Below, piece after piece: positions 23,942 to 37,800 of a stretch of DNA of 64,000 bases (the stretch's first letter is position 1; each line of letters opens with the position of its first letter). The notes beneath the pieces were generated by a model, which was not told the DNA's origin, made no database searches, and saw only the letters and a program-made list of their open reading frames with translations. The position numbers and the translations under genes are program-made. Origin of the DNA: Opisthorchis felineus (taxonomy: Eukaryota > Platyhelminthes > Trematoda > Opisthorchiida > Opisthorchiidae); assembly GCA_004794785.1 (NCBI GenBank), contig SJOL01008491.1, positions 39,016 to 103,015 of the forward strand, in the 5' to 3' direction.

Positions 23942-26900
23942 GAAATGTCTACAATTATTCCGGAAGGTTTCCGTCTTATATAAAAAAACCCAGTAGGCTG
24001 AACAGAGTGGTCGCATTGCGCGCCACAGAAGACCCGATAACTGAATGGATGACCCAACTGCTTCTACAGTGTGCATATGGATGCACATTCTCGCCAGCTA
24101 AGTGAAACAAATGCACACTCATTACCTGATTGGATCCATCCTGCAACGTGTAATAGCTTCTCGCACAATTGGGATAATAATATACACCTAGCGCCTCGTC
24201 TATCGTGCCACCTAGACAGCTGGGGGGACACGAAAATCAATACCTCTTTGACTATCGAAAATCCGAAATTAATGGAGTCAGCGTCGCGAACTCGTATGAC
24301 AAAGGACACAGAAGATGCCTTTGCGTCGAATCGGCTTACATAAGGTTGCCCTTCATCAGTTACTGGTCACAGCGATAGCGAAGATATAAGGGAATTTCTC
24401 TTCTGACGGTAATGAGGCTGCTCATTACTCGAGATGTGTTGCTCGTAATGCACCTACTCCCCCCAAAAAACGGGTTCTGTTTGAAGAGAACAGAACCTGT
24501 ACATTGAGCGTAATCAGTATTTTGTTGGTAAAGTCATTCAGGATGTTCACTTATAACTCTTGAAATTTCTTCAGATAGCCCATTCAGACTTATTGTTTTG
24601 CATATTCATACAAAAAGTTCAGAGACAGGTTGTACGATATGAGCGGACAATGAAGGTGCCCTCCTTGGGTCATCCTCCGATTCTCCACTGTTTCGTTCGG
24701 ATATTTGCGTTCGGGATGGATGCATGAGAACTCATCCTGTGCAAATGAAGCAGCATTAGCTAAACTCATGTTCCCCGGATTTGAAGTTCCCACATATGTG
24801 GGGTGCTTATGTGATATGACTACAAAAACTAACATTTAGGATCCTTACAATATCAAAGGATCCGCCTGACCAATCAACGTTTAATGTGGTACAACGAGCT
24901 TCGCAAAACTCGCTTCGTCGGCAAACCGGATGGACAGGTAATTCTGGCAGTCTGCAAACCGAATGCGGAAAATTTGTAAGCTTTCTCAATTATCCTGGCG
25001 CAGACCGCAAAAAGTACAAATCCAACGTAGCTTCATTCACGGTGTGGTCTATCTCCACAAGTGCCGTAACGTTTCAGTTCGTGATAAACAACATACGGCC
25101 GGTAAGTACATAGTTAGGTTGTGCAGCCCAATTGTTGCTCGACCGAGTTGCAGCAGTCCAGGTCACAGTCAACCAATCTTGTTTGTGGATTACATGCGAA
25201 ACACTGCGTTCAAATAGATGCATTTAAGTTTTCGACCGGGCAGAACGAACGTTAGCCGAATTTCGTCGTGTGAAACCGTTCCGTGGTCAACAAGGCTGCT
25301 AGCAAGCATTGGCAGAATCAACCACATCCTCAGCCGGTATGGAGGTTGTCCTCAGGACCTCATATTGAATTGTTTTACCGTACTGTGGGATTAAGATTTG
25401 AAGGATGAGAAAGTGTGAGTTTATGGCGGTAAAATTTCCGAGGAGCCAGAAATAGAGGCTTGCTTGGTTATTGTTCGTAAGGAGGATTGCGATTGTGTAA
25501 TATCCCGAAGTACTACCAGTTTCATTTTTGCTTACCTTGGCGTTTCTTATTGGGGGTTGCACTGTAGTTTACTGGGAGGAGTGATCCGAGTTGTACACGA
25601 GGTGTAAAATAAGCCAAAAGTTCTCCCGTCTGGAATCACTCAGAACACACAGGACTCGTAAAAAGAAGCTGAGCACCTGCTGTTATTCTAAGAACCAGTT
25701 TTCTTTCTCTCTATATCTCACTATCATTCCTTGTGAGTCGTCTGCAGTTCACTGTCCTGACACCAATCCGTGATATAATCAATAACGCGTGGAATGTATT
25801 TCACTCAGTGCCTAATGCTGGACAACAGAATGGAACTGTGGTCACCTCTGTTTTGGACTCGCTCCTGCTTATTGACTACACCTTACACAAATGGATGAAT
25901 TTCTGAATCTGAACCACCAAAATCAAATAATATCACATCCATCACGTTCTCACTTCCGGCTGAAATCGAGTTTAAACATAGGTATCTCAAAAACCAGGGC
26001 ATAAACTCATGAAAGGTAGGGTGACTTTTATTCATCTGTTTTGTTTCTATTGACAATAACTTGTCCACTTTACCCCGTTTTTGGCACTTTACACTGGTTT
26101 GTGAAGAAAACTGGCAGTCAAATTCGATAGGACATTTCGTTGACTGACATAGATGCATAGATGAATAAAGTTAGTGGGTCTCTACCTGATACATGGACTT
26201 TTCTTGAACAGTTCACCTTGATAGGCCATAACGAATCTGTCAGCTCAGTTCTTAGGTTACGAGCCGAATAGCCTCAGAATGCGGTGCTAATCAAAACTCG
26301 GTGGTCGCACCATGTCGTTGCGCTCCAGTGCAACCGCATTGAAGGATTTTCATGACTTGCAACAAAATTTCACGCATTGTATTGACTGAAAAATTCATTC
26401 ATCTTCGAGGAGCTTTTTGAACTGCAGGTATGCACTCAACACAGCCACCGGGGATGCGTTACAGAATTCTGGTAACATTTATCAGTACGTAATCGTCTGA
26501 TCGTACCTAAATCAAGGAGGATGTGCTTTCCGGTAATCTGGATCTGTTACTGGACTGAAATGAAATGAACAAACGCTTCGAACTGGGCAAAAGTTGTATC
26601 GTAGCTGCCAACCAGACCAGGTAAAAGAAGGTCAGCTACTGATCACCTGTTGATGACACAGATGTAGATCGATTCTGTAGACCTGCCTAAGAAGTTTAAA
26701 ACTTTTTATGCAGCAAGACGTGGATCGTTCTTGTTGTAAATGTTTGTGTGTTATTTGCAGGAACAGCATTTTTGGAGGAAGGGTTCCGATAACACTAAAA
26801 TCTCAAGCGTTAAAGAAGTGTTAGCTTTCCGTTGTGGCAGGCCTTCGATAAATGTTAGAATATCACGGGTCGTCTACAATCTCAAAGTGCCAGTAACCCT

Positions 26901-28694
26901 GTCACGCTGCAGAGGGCGTTTGCGGCTTATTTGCGGCCAAATTTGTATCTAAACTATGGTGACTCATTTCCCAACGTGATCATCTCTTGCTATGAAATAG
27001 GTTCAACTCATTCCCTTGAAGCTTCCTCTAAACGTCTGAAGTGTCTCTAAGAAAAGACACACATCCACTGGATTAAAAATTTGTGGCCATTATTTTGGCA
27101 TTCTCGGCTGTCACCTTGATTTTCGCATCTTTTTCCTACCTTTGTTTGGCTGCTTGTTAAAACTGAAAGTATTTTTACTGTTTCTCCGAGGAAATGCGGA
27201 AAAACTTGCTCGCATGCCGGTTTGTAGTTCGACATTATTGACCTTGTTCTACCTAGCTCCACCATTTTAACCTAGTTCCAGACAGTGCGATTTGCCAATT
27301 TGAATGACACATAACACTTGTGGAAATTTGTTGTTCAGCCATGCGACGATAGTGGCATGGACTTGTTTCCGATCGTTCTAGTGTTATGTTGGTGACTGCC
27401 GTTCGAGTAAACCCACTACAGCTATCATCATCGCTTATCAGCGAATGTATGATTTACTGGCAATGACCAGGGGAGCAAAGTACCTACTAATCTTTGTCCA
27501 GTCATTTGCATATACGGTGTCACACACTAACCTTGAGGTCATTTTCAACGTTGAAATCACATGGGAAAAAAGTTTGTAACCAACATCAAAATCTAGGTGA
27601 TATCGGCGTTTTGACAGTATTTGTTCGGTGTCTGTTCGAGTGGATTTACGAGCTCCGCAGTTCTGAATTTTATTGTTTTCATCTAATGGACCCCGCCCGA
27701 CCTATGATGGGGTTGGTGGTATGATGCGAGGTTTTTCTTAAATCAGCACCAAATTCTTTAGATGAATTCTGTTGGGAAGTCGGTTTAAGTTGGTATGTAA
27801 TATGTCGGTCGATGTGGTAGTTTCAACTCTAGAAGGAAAAGGGGCAGTGTTCAGAGGAGAGCACGACTGGAATCAGTAACCGGTGGATAAGCATTTGATT
27901 TGAGTCTTTATCACCACCATCGTCAAATCTACTTGAAACAGAACCGAAAAGTTTAGTTCTTCAGCATGCGTGACACCATTATATGGAGGTGGAAGTAAAA
28001 TGTCGCTTGAAATGGAAGGCCGTCAGTTAGCGCATGTATTCCCTTTTTATTGTATATATATAGGCCCTTACAAAGTATCAAAGACCACACTTAAAATGAC
28101 CATTAAATGAAATGACCACACGGCTGCTGATAAAATCTGGAAAATGTCTAACTATAAATCCACGGTCTTGTTGGATGGGCCACCGTTATTAAATACCAGT
28201 TTCCGTTGGTCTTCAAGTACCCGTTTCCAGTGAGGAACCTCTTAGAAGATATCCCTCAGGACTTCACATTTTTCGCGGCCCCTTCAAGTGGTCTATCCGG
28301 AGATAAACAATTGCAATAATTATTAAGACTAGTCAAGGTTGGCCCTCTGGTAGAAAACTGGTTGGAAGCAAGAACATCTTCCAAAGTAATTTGAATAAGA
28401 CGTGTCAACAGTTTCTTTTCCCATAAAATTCACTGGGCTTTTAGAATTCTTAGTCCAAGTTGGATGAAGCAACAGTAAGAGAACAAATTGTTTCTTGAAC
28501 TTTGCTGCGCTGCGCATTCTACTCGGAATCAACAGCGGAATCAATAAATTTCCTCCCCGATAGATAACTGAATCCTGCGAATCAACCTGACTCGTGAGAA
28601 CGGACTTCCGTCACTAAATGTTTTCAGTTCAAATAAAAATCGTATTCCGTTTTTGCACAAATGACGGAAGACTGTCCTTTGCCTTGCGAATGAA

Positions 28695-28696
<2 letters not shown>

Positions 28697-28734
<38 letters not shown>
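28697..28734. repeat. (TG)19 microsatellite
   Basis: An uninterrupted run of 19 TG units inside TPPP intron 1. Likely polymorphic in length. Confidence 0.97.
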
Positions 28735-28736
<2 letters not shown>

Positions 28737-31107
28737 GAGGAAGGTTGCTAAGACTGAGGCGTTGTACACGGCTTCTGAGAAGTCGGGTTGCTGCATCAAA
28801 ACTAGGAATACTCAGTGTGTTTGCATAAAGAACGAATTTGTCCTTCCGTGTCATTAAAACTAGGATCACCTACTCTTGTAGGCCAAACTACGTATTCCGC
28901 AGTTGTTACGACGAGCTTCGTTCAACCTTAGTGGCGTTCCTTTCGAGGTCACCCCTGGTCGTAAACCGGATAAACCGTGTACTTTCTCGTGTCACATCAT
29001 GCATCTGCATGGGTACATTCTATGCCTGGCAGAAAACGGTGTGATTTCGAGTACTACATCTTGCGCCTACGTTTTCATTACATTGCTGTGTAAACCCATT
29101 CGTCCCAAGGATAGGCCACCCCTAGAGGAGGCCAAACTCCATCTCTTCCCACAGTCGTTGCATTTTTTGAACCCGGTTCGTGTTTCCCCCTCTTTAGTTT
29201 ATGGAACTGCTGCGCGCACTGAAGAATAAATTTTTATTCCAGTCATAAACCTCACGACCTAACAGACCATGGTAATGGGTATGCAGCCGAAACTAGGCTT
29301 ATGCGAGTGGACATTCTAGTTGCCGGACATACTTGGTTACACAGCATACCGTGTTAAACTGGTCGGTGCTGCCCGAATGTGAGTGTGCTGAAAATAAACC
29401 GACTGACTTCTGACTCATCGCAATTGTTTTTGATGAACCGATGCATTTTCGCACGTCGGAAGACATAATACCAATTTTGCAAGAGTAATGTTAACCTTCC
29501 GATCGATCTGTGTAGAAAGCGGGTAAACAAGTGCGCCGGTGCAGAGAGCAGGTAGGGTTATAAACGGTGTTAGGTTCACACAGAAACAACAAATTTACAT
29601 TCAGTAAGCGCATCCAGTTAGCAAAGTCTTCCTTCGCTTCTTTGAAAACTCAGTCACTAGGGTTTTCAGAATAGGACCCAAATATCTTGCAACTGATTGC
29701 CTGAGCCGAATTGTAAACTGAAAAGGTCACCTTCTACAGTAGAATGACAGAAAGTGCTGCCAGCTTCTGAGACAAACTTTTCGATGTGCATCACAGTTGG
29801 ATCATTAAAACTGTCGAACTTAGTTCTTGGACTTCTAGGCCAACGTGAGATAACTTTCACGTTCCTCTTTACACTTTTTCATTGTATTGACATGTGTTGT
29901 CTAAATTGTGCAATGAGACACTGGTGAAACATTCTCAATAGAAGAGTAAAGAGTGAAAAATGTCATTAGTCCGTCGTCTTCCATGATTAGACCTACTTCC
30001 CAAGAAAGATAAACCTATCTGTATTGTGGTTGCATTTCAAGCCCACTATTCAAACAAGCTGCATATTTGGAGGAGATAATCCTGATCAGGCGACGAAGGT
30101 AACCGAAGTCACTGGTTGATATGACTTCAAAGCCACCGAGGCAAAACATTCAGACTAGATGATGAAATCAATATTTTAGTAAGCGCACCACGCAGAAATG
30201 TCGTCTTTGTCGATAAAAATGTTTCGTCCCACTCCGTATGACCCAATCGTGGATTAGTTTTGAAAAATTTGCCCTTGGAACTGACTTCACATGAGACGAA
30301 TGACATGACTGTTTATTTCCACAGCAGTCTAACTGAGAACAGAGCATTTTGCCGCTTTGCAGTAACCGGTACGTATTTTCACCCACGTCCCAAATAACGG
30401 AAACGATAATATTATTTTCCATTTTGGGAGTATTTTGCGAGTCACGCGCATCACATGACACAGTTTTCGTCCATCAACTTCGGTATACAACCAAAAGTTG
30501 GTACATACCGTGTATTTCTTGGGCAAGTATTGACGTTGCAGCTCAACATGAAAAGCCAACAGGACCATCCTACTTCTCGTTACTATTTCCTTAACCCCCT
30601 TTGTTTTGCTGTTAATGAAACCCAAACTAGGTTGTATGCATATTCGGCTTTATATTCCGCTGTGGCAAATAACATGCCAAAGTAGTGTAAACTACAATGG
30701 GTGCATGAGGAGAACAACAATGTAGCCAGTAGACACAACTGTTACCTCGAATTTGTTGCTTAATTACATCGGTTGGACATGCATTTCCCTTGTTGAGTAA
30801 TGCCCGAGCGTGCGTTATCAATCACCCTAAAGTCCAAATGTGAACCTTGGGAATACGGCTGCTGTATAGAAGGAGAGATTGTCGAATCACTGGCTTTTAC
30901 ACTACCATCCCTGCGAAAAATATCAGGCGATGAATGCGAAATATGATGGTACTTTTTTCTCGAAAAATATCAGGAATTTGAGATTCTGCCTCAAATCACA
31001 TGAAAAGTGCATCAAAGTTGTACAGATGGTTTGAGCTGAGTGCTACTTTGTGATAAGCCGGTAGCTGGGTGAATGGTTCATCAGACGTGATGCAAGAAGA
31101 TAAAACA

Positions 31108-31150
31108 GGATATGGTCGTTGGTTTGTTCGCTGAGCCGAGCTCTGGTTAC
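31108..31150 (+). repeat. Fragment of dispersed repeat R2
   Basis: GGTCGTTGGTTTGTTCGCTG followed by AGCCGAGCTC resembles the 11.8 and 41.9 kb copies. Short and diverged. Confidence 0.45.
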
Positions 31151-31270
31151 GGCCGGAAAAAAATTGATATCAATGGCCTAGTTGGACTAACGTGTGGCCG
31201 CCATGACCCTCGAAAATGAAAGTAAGATTTTATTACACATATGGTGAGTTTGCGCTGACACACGGAGAGA

Positions 31271-31453
31271 GCGTTCAGCTGTAGCACTCTTCTGGTGCCT
31301 AGCTGCCGTGGCACACGAAGGAAGTACGAGGACTGAGGTGCTGCTAGGTTGCCCAAGCTCAGACAGGAGCAGTCAAGATCCCGAGGTTGGGTGAGAACCA
31401 CAGAACTCAGAGGTCAATAAGTTCGCGCCGTAACCACTGAGCCATCTCGGTTT
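31271..31453 (-). repeat. tRNA-derived SINE-like repeat, near full length
   Basis: On the minus strand the element begins CCGAGATGGCTCAGTGGTTA (A box), passes a B-box-like GTGGTTCTCACCC that is damaged, and continues through CTGTCTGAGCTTGGGCAACC, a TCCTCGTACTTCCTTCG block and CAGCTAGGCACCAGAAG to GTGCTACAGCTGAACG. This copy best defines the order of the family. Confidence 0.85.
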
Positions 31454-32639
31454 GTGGTATTTTTGGGGCATAGTCCTTTTAGGTGGGAAAACCCATTTGG
31501 TAGTCGTTGAGAGAAGGAACTTAACCGATTCCCACCTCAGGACATTGGCCGTTTCATCACTCCCGAAGAAGTTGAGGGTTGCTCTTTTAGTACATTACCT
31601 TCAAACATGGTCATGTGGTACTCAACGTAGCTCAGGCCATTGAATTATGGAAAATGTTCCGCAACAGTAAAACGGTGGATTTGTCTGATCTTGAGACAGG
31701 TTTATGTGGCTGATCATGACCTTCAACAACAGAGGTCTATGAGATTTCATGAAAATGGGAAATTTTAAGTGAAATTCGCCTGCTGTTTGACAGAGAGAAT
31801 ATTTGAGAAGATGCTCCCAATTATGGTTGATGGGTTTGTTTTCATCTTAACTCAACTGGCTACTTTCTCATCATACCTTGTGTGTTTATACGGGTCGAGA
31901 AAGTTGTTCATGAAAGACGATTTACTTACATACTCAACCAATATGTCAGTGAATTCGGAGAACAGCTGCAACATCTTACCATCTAGGGGAAACAGACAAT
32001 CAACAATGTACCTCTGCTGGCATCGTATGAAATGTGCAAGCCGTCTTTAGCTTTGCTGATCACCCAAGCAGTTGGGCGACCACGTAGGTAACGAGGCTCA
32101 GCTGGTTGCGCTGATAAGAAAGCACATACGTTGAGATTGTGGTCGTTTGGTCGGGTATGCTTAATTCAACAGACATAGTGCAATGTTCGAGGCAAGCGCG
32201 AATGGTACGCTAACAAACGATGTGTGAGCGAAGGATGAGCGTGCGTGGGCGAAATTTTATCAGTAGATAACTTTATCTGCTAAAGGTCTCGTTTATGTGC
32301 GAGGTAAGTCAAATGGGACGTCAACCTCTGCGACAGGTAAGATATGATTTAATCTCAATCACTGGGTTTACTAAACGTCAGATACATTGTACAATTGGGA
32401 TCCAGTGTGTCGGTACAAACTTCATTCTTGCGAAATCAATAAAGTATGATCAACACCTTCGCACTCTCAGTATGTATATGGAAATCGATGTGCATACACC
32501 GACTAAAACTGAATTCTTTACTCCGTTAAAACATGCTTGAAGTTTGACGGGTAAGAGAACCACGAGTGTGAATTCGTCCTGCCTATATGCTAAGGAACCT
32601 GGTACATTCGTTTTCTGATTTACGGTGGACCGGTAGCAT

Positions 32640-32715
32640 TGGGTAAATTCGGAATATCGAACTCACGACCTCGTCCACCATTCTCAACTTGGGCTTGGAC
32701 TAACCACATTATCCT
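32640..32715 (-). repeat. Possible tRNA-like repeat relic
   Basis: On the minus strand GTGGTTAGTCCAAGC followed by GTCGTGAGTTCGATATTCC resembles decayed A and B boxes. No cloverleaf can be closed, so this is only a candidate relic. Confidence 0.3.
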
Positions 32716-33567
32716 TCGGTAAAACATCAATCGAGTGACCTACCGATTTGCCGACCACGATTCAGGGAATCCTTACTCGTGAGCTCAATGTTCGAACAAA
32801 CCAACCTGTGCATTGAGCAGAGGGTGGGGTGAGAAAAGTTGTCCTACTTTACCGAACAGGAAGAAACTAGCAGACAAGTGGGTTGCACTGGTGCGGTGTT
32901 GTAGGCGCGTATTATGTGGAAAGTGTTTCGTGGATTGGGGCGCCCAATTCCAGTGTGTACCTGGGTTGGTAGGTCACCGGGACAGATAACAGATTATACC
33001 TAACCCCTTAAGGCGAAAAAAATAGGAGGAACTGGTTTGCTAACCTTTTCTTACCTACGGCTGGACCCTGGATGATAGTCTGATAGGACAAAACACGCTA
33101 ATCTGATAGGCGAAATTGATAGACTCAAACGACTCCATTGTGTGTAGATAGCCACTCAACTCATAACGCATACCACAACACCAGTTCCGAATGGTCCCAA
33201 CTTACAGTGTTATTATCCGGTTCCCGAAATTATACAAACTGGAGGCCAATGAACCAACCGCCAAAAGATTAGGTGTGCACATGTGGCCGTTTATTTTCTG
33301 GAACTGCGTTGTGCCGCATAACATTTTCGAATAGCACAACGCAATGTTATTCCGTTCATGTGACCAAGAGGTATCGAGAAGCGTTTCAAGATGGTGTGGA
33401 AAGGCGGACACTTGCTATTTGATTCGCAAAAAATCTGGCAACATGCAATAGGCTTGGGAAGTAAGCAAGTTGGTCAGTCAGGTGGAAAATGTCACAAATG
33501 TAACTTCGTTGATATTACGTCCGCTGCAAGGAGAATACGAGATCAGAATTAGCTTCAAGATCTCTGC

Positions 33568-33648
33568 ATCTCGACATCCCTGTCTAGGCTTGGGCACCCT
33601 GGCAGTATCCCAGCCTTCGTGCTTCCTTCGGGAGGCATGACAGCCTGA
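33568..33648 (+). repeat. SINE-like repeat, body fragment
   Basis: Contains ATCCCTGTCTAGGCTTGGGC, GGCAGTATCCCAG and a CTTCCTTCGGGAGGCA block, all body markers of the SINE family. The head is missing. Confidence 0.75.
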
Positions 33649-34520
33649 TGGTCATTTACTCGCAGTGAATAAAATGCGCCTGTTTACCCAGATAATTAAT
33701 GATTCTGAGGTCGGAGATCCATGAAGAAATCACGTCTTTGGAATTCTGTTGCTGCAAGTTGAGGACCTTACGACTGTTGGTACAAGAAAGACCAATTCCA
33801 ATTTGTCATCCCGAATGATAGATCGGACTGCCCAGCGCAATATTGTGACAAATAAAGGATGAAGCAGCATATCATTGGAACAAAGTCGTTCAACGACCTA
33901 ATAAGACAACACTCAAACGAGGATCATGTAAACTTGAGAGATACGATCAGCTGGAGCGCAAAATTTCCATTTACTTGAGTTCAGGAGGCGTTGGTAAAAC
34001 ACTCGTTGTACCGCGTTATAACGAACCATGCCAATCGCTATGATGAACTTGTCTCAGAGGAAGACTTTCGGTCTGTTATGCTTTTGTACCCCTTTAACAT
34101 TAACTGAATTTTCTCAACTAAGGACAGTTATTCAATCAAAATTTTGTTCAGTAAGTGGTGTGCCTATGTCGAAAAAACGAGAATCACCGAAATCCTCGTA
34201 GATATTTGGCAACTTGATCATGTAATCAAATAAATGACCGACGATTTTTCCAACTGTCTGATTTTTTTCCAGTCTTTCAGGATGCTGTAACCTTTACGGA
34301 GTTCCGATACTATGTCTGGGTTTTGACTTCATCTGTATGTTAACTAACGTCATAGAAACAGTCAACATCAGGTTTGCGGGAATCGAATTACTCGCAAATT
34401 CACGAGTTCTAGCTGAGTACGGTATTGCACCGCATAACCAGTTCCGTGGCTGAAATGTCCAGTAAGTGGCATATTGAGTGCGTTCCCCGTAGCGAAGTTA
34501 GCAACACAGTAAGGGGTTAT

Positions 34521-34733
34521 AAACTACTCATAAGGTTGCTGAAAATTCTTCGACAGCCCACGACCGGATTCGCTCTTCTTTGGGATCATCAAATAGGCCC
34601 AGTTCCCGAGTTTCCGTCAACATTATGTTCGCTTTGAACCCAAATTGGACAGATTTCGACAAATACACTCATTTGCATATCAAGTTGATTTTGACGGGAG
34701 ACTTACCTGGAACCCAGCTGAATCTCTCGTTTA
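34521..34733 (-). repeat. Hammerhead-ribozyme repeat, copy A (degenerate ribozyme)
   Basis: Read on the minus strand the copy runs from the head (CAGCTGGGTTCCAGGTAAG in its partner arm) through GAGTGTATTTG to the ribozyme at about 34555-34603 and the tail CAGCAACCTTATGAGTAG. The ribozyme has TTGATGA in place of CTGATGA and GAAT in place of GAAA, so the core is broken. CCGGTC followed by GTGGGC is kept. Confidence 0.8.
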
Positions 34734-34809
34734 CGCTGCTTTTTATCTTTAAAAAAATACACCATAAACGAAAGATTCAGCTGGGTTCCAGGTAAGTCCC
34801 CCGTCAAAA
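34689..34809. repeat. Near-perfect inverted repeat, 45-bp arms, at the head of repeat copy A
   Basis: The arms 34689-34733 and 34765-34809 are reverse complements at 43 of 45 positions, separated by 31 bases. Both arms are the head end of the hammerhead repeat (TTTTGACGGGAGACTTACC, then the CTGGAACCCAGCTGAATC block). A second, partial copy is thus joined head to head, and the transcript would fold into a long stem. Confidence 0.92.
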
Positions 34810-37800
34810 CCGAATCGATATGCAATAAGGGGTTGATATTGTCACATTTAACAGGCCAAAAGTTGTTAGTTCGATTGGTCAGTTTGGGAAGATTGAGCTA
34901 GATGATCGTGTTGTGACTGCCGCGGCAGCACCAGAGGAATAAAATGAGGGGCTCAAACTAAACCGAAATCGAAAACGTTGAGTATTGTAGCCTTCAGTTG
35001 AAGAATCATCACCGAACATATTTAAAACGAAGGATCCGTTAGGTGTAGTAAAGCATTAAGGACTCGTATTCAACGCAATCAGTCAAGCTGAATGTCAATA
35101 GCTGTCGACATCCTGCGAAAGTAAGCAGAAGACTCTGATGGTGAAATTAGTGAACATCTTTTGTACGAATTTCAACAGCGGCATAACATCAATTCAAAAC
35201 ACGTAAAAGCACATCCGCAGAGTCCTGCGGCACAATATCCAGCTGTTGTGATTCCATCTTTGTCATGTGTCTGTGAACCAGCGGGTATAATAAATCTCGA
35301 TAAAAGTGTGGTGAGGAAGGGTTTTGTTTATCCTGCATAATGATACTGTACATACGCTTATTCGGCTCAAGTTTGACTTTCGTAAACTAGCCAAACTCGC
35401 TAGTTCTGCTACTGAGTTGAAATTTAACTTCTAGCCTACAGAGTTAAAATAATGTGTTTCTTGGGTCTAACACCCGAACAGTTTGCAACCTTTGGCACTT
35501 TTATAGTCTCATGATGTACGTCTTGCTGGATAACCAGTTAGACTTCGTGTAACTCTCGAGGGGAGGTGAAAACTCCAGATATGATGCCTACATGGAGATG
35601 CCGGTTAAAATACCGAGTAGTTTAATGTGTCATACTTATATGGCTTATAGGTTGACAATTCAGTCAAGCTGTGATATGCCTCCAGATGTAAAAGTTTCGA
35701 AAAACAAATTGCAAACAAGCTTTACAACTGGCTATCCTACACCATGTATCAAGTATTTTTCAGGAACACTAAGTGTGAGAACGGGTTATGTTTCTTCGAG
35801 AAGCCAATCCTCTCGAAGTGAACAACTTTTAACTGTACGGATATGTTCGTTTCATGGGGAGACCAATTCATTTGCCAAAAACGCACGTACATTTTTCCAT
35901 CATCATGCTCTAAGGTGGGCGAGCCGGATTACTACTTGGATGGATTATGTGCCAAGTTGTGTGTACCTGGAATTCGAATTCGTATCCATACCAGAGTGCT
36001 TACGCATTCACACAGCAGGGCTTGTATCGTACTGCAACATGCATCACTCATGTATTCTCGCTGAATATGCTTAGCACGTGAAGTTGTGCTTCACGGCCCA
36101 TAGTCGCCACACGCTTCTGAAACGTTCAGTTGGACAGATCGTTCAGCATATTTGGAGAAATCACACCCTATTATTAGATTTTGGCTATTCCTAACAAACC
36201 CTGTCGATTTCATCGATGACGAAGACGTTGGGACAAAAATAATGCGTATCTGTATAGACGTAATACATTCGACCAATTTTTGCGTTTTTATTAGTTAAGT
36301 GTTATCTTTCCCGGTGACTACCATCCTGAGAGGTGTTCCCCGGCCTACTACACACTTTCAAAGCATACATAACTACCACCCTGTGTCTGTTACTTTTTCC
36401 GCATTTCGGTAGGGTGCTATTACAGTCTTCTCTCCCCATCATGTTTATCAGTGCACAGAGTGATGTGTTCAATGCTCACGTATTAGGATTCTGTGATCCA
36501 GTTCCACTTCTGAATAGTGGTCGCCAAATCAGCAGCTCAGTTGGTTGATGTCTTGCAGAAGCGTAATGTTGGTATGCCCAAATGCAATCTGCGAATTACA
36601 GTTTGTTCTGGAGGAATTTTATATTAAACGTTACTTCACCCTTTTCGAACACCATCTGGTTGACCTTGATCACATCACAGGTTCAAGGAAGCATAATCTG
36701 GTGTCTTTGTGGTTCTAACCATCGGTTTACGGAGGAAACCTACGCCTGTGTCCAAATCAGTGAGAATAGAACAGTGACCGTAGATTTTGTGCACGTTTAA
36801 TCATACGTTAACGTCTCAGGACTAAGTTGGCGAGTGCTACTTGTGATCTACGCCATCAAAATGCACTATTATCCATACGCCAACAAAACTGGGCAAAAAC
36901 GAGTTGTGTATCGTCCGTAACAGCTGTAAACAATCGACTGGTCCGAACAACCGATTAACTGGGAATCTTGTTGAACTCCGATATAAACCCACCTTTTCAT
37001 TTTCCTTCTACGGGTAACTACCGATACCAACTTCAGTTGGTATAGAAATGTAATATTATTTTGTAACTCTGAGTCAAAATCCTCATCAAAAAGTTCACTA
37101 AGTTCGTCAGTATCCACTTGTTTTTTTCTTGGCACATATATGTGCACTTTCTCCGAGTATCCCGCGTTTGTTGTTTGCAGAACGCATCAACGTTTCACAC
37201 ATTTTCAGTCACATGACACACTAAAAATAGATTAAAGCGCCCGACTCATCACAGACCTCCCCTCTAATTTCGTTTCTTTGTCCTGTAAAGTAATTTTAGA
37301 AATTTCGGTTTAAAAAACTGCAACCAAAGGAGCCACATGCCAGCAACCAGAGTGTTCTTCCCATTACACCAACGAACAATCATAAATTGTGCACTGTAAG
37401 TCAGTACCAATAATTAGATTAAGAAATCATCTGAAAAATCCATTTCGTACCGTTTTCTACTGGTTCCGTGAGGAGACGTCCCACAGTTGTCCTACTGTGA
37501 GAGCGGCAATAGCACAACCAGCGATGACAGTAAGAAGGACGCCAGAAAGATATCAAAGAAAAGGTATCTGTTATTTGGATGCAAATGGGCAAAAGAAAGA
37601 TCTATACCTCTAAAGAGCTTACGCTTCGGAGAGGCGTAAAACTTCCACCAGTCTTATGGATGTCCCTTCTCGGGAGATGTTACCGTGTAAACAAACGGCG
37701 TTTAGATGCACCAAGTGTGACAGTCTCCTGATGTTTACGCGTCACAAATATGTTGAGTCATACCATTATGTGTCTAATCCTGGGTCAAGCATATTTAGTG

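Noticed and set aside
28903..29229. 108-codon frame ending just at an AATAAA
   Set aside because: The AATAAA overlaps the stop codon, which is too close for a normal 3' end, and the peptide has no family features.
35592..36074. 160-codon open frame on the plus strand
   Set aside because: It has no recognisable domain, no splice sites fit it, and a length like this is near what chance gives in 64 kb on both strands.
36869..37147. Acidic minus-strand frame considered as the N-terminus of a piggyBac-type transposase
   Set aside because: Only a generic acidic stretch is seen. No catalytic blocks follow in any frame.
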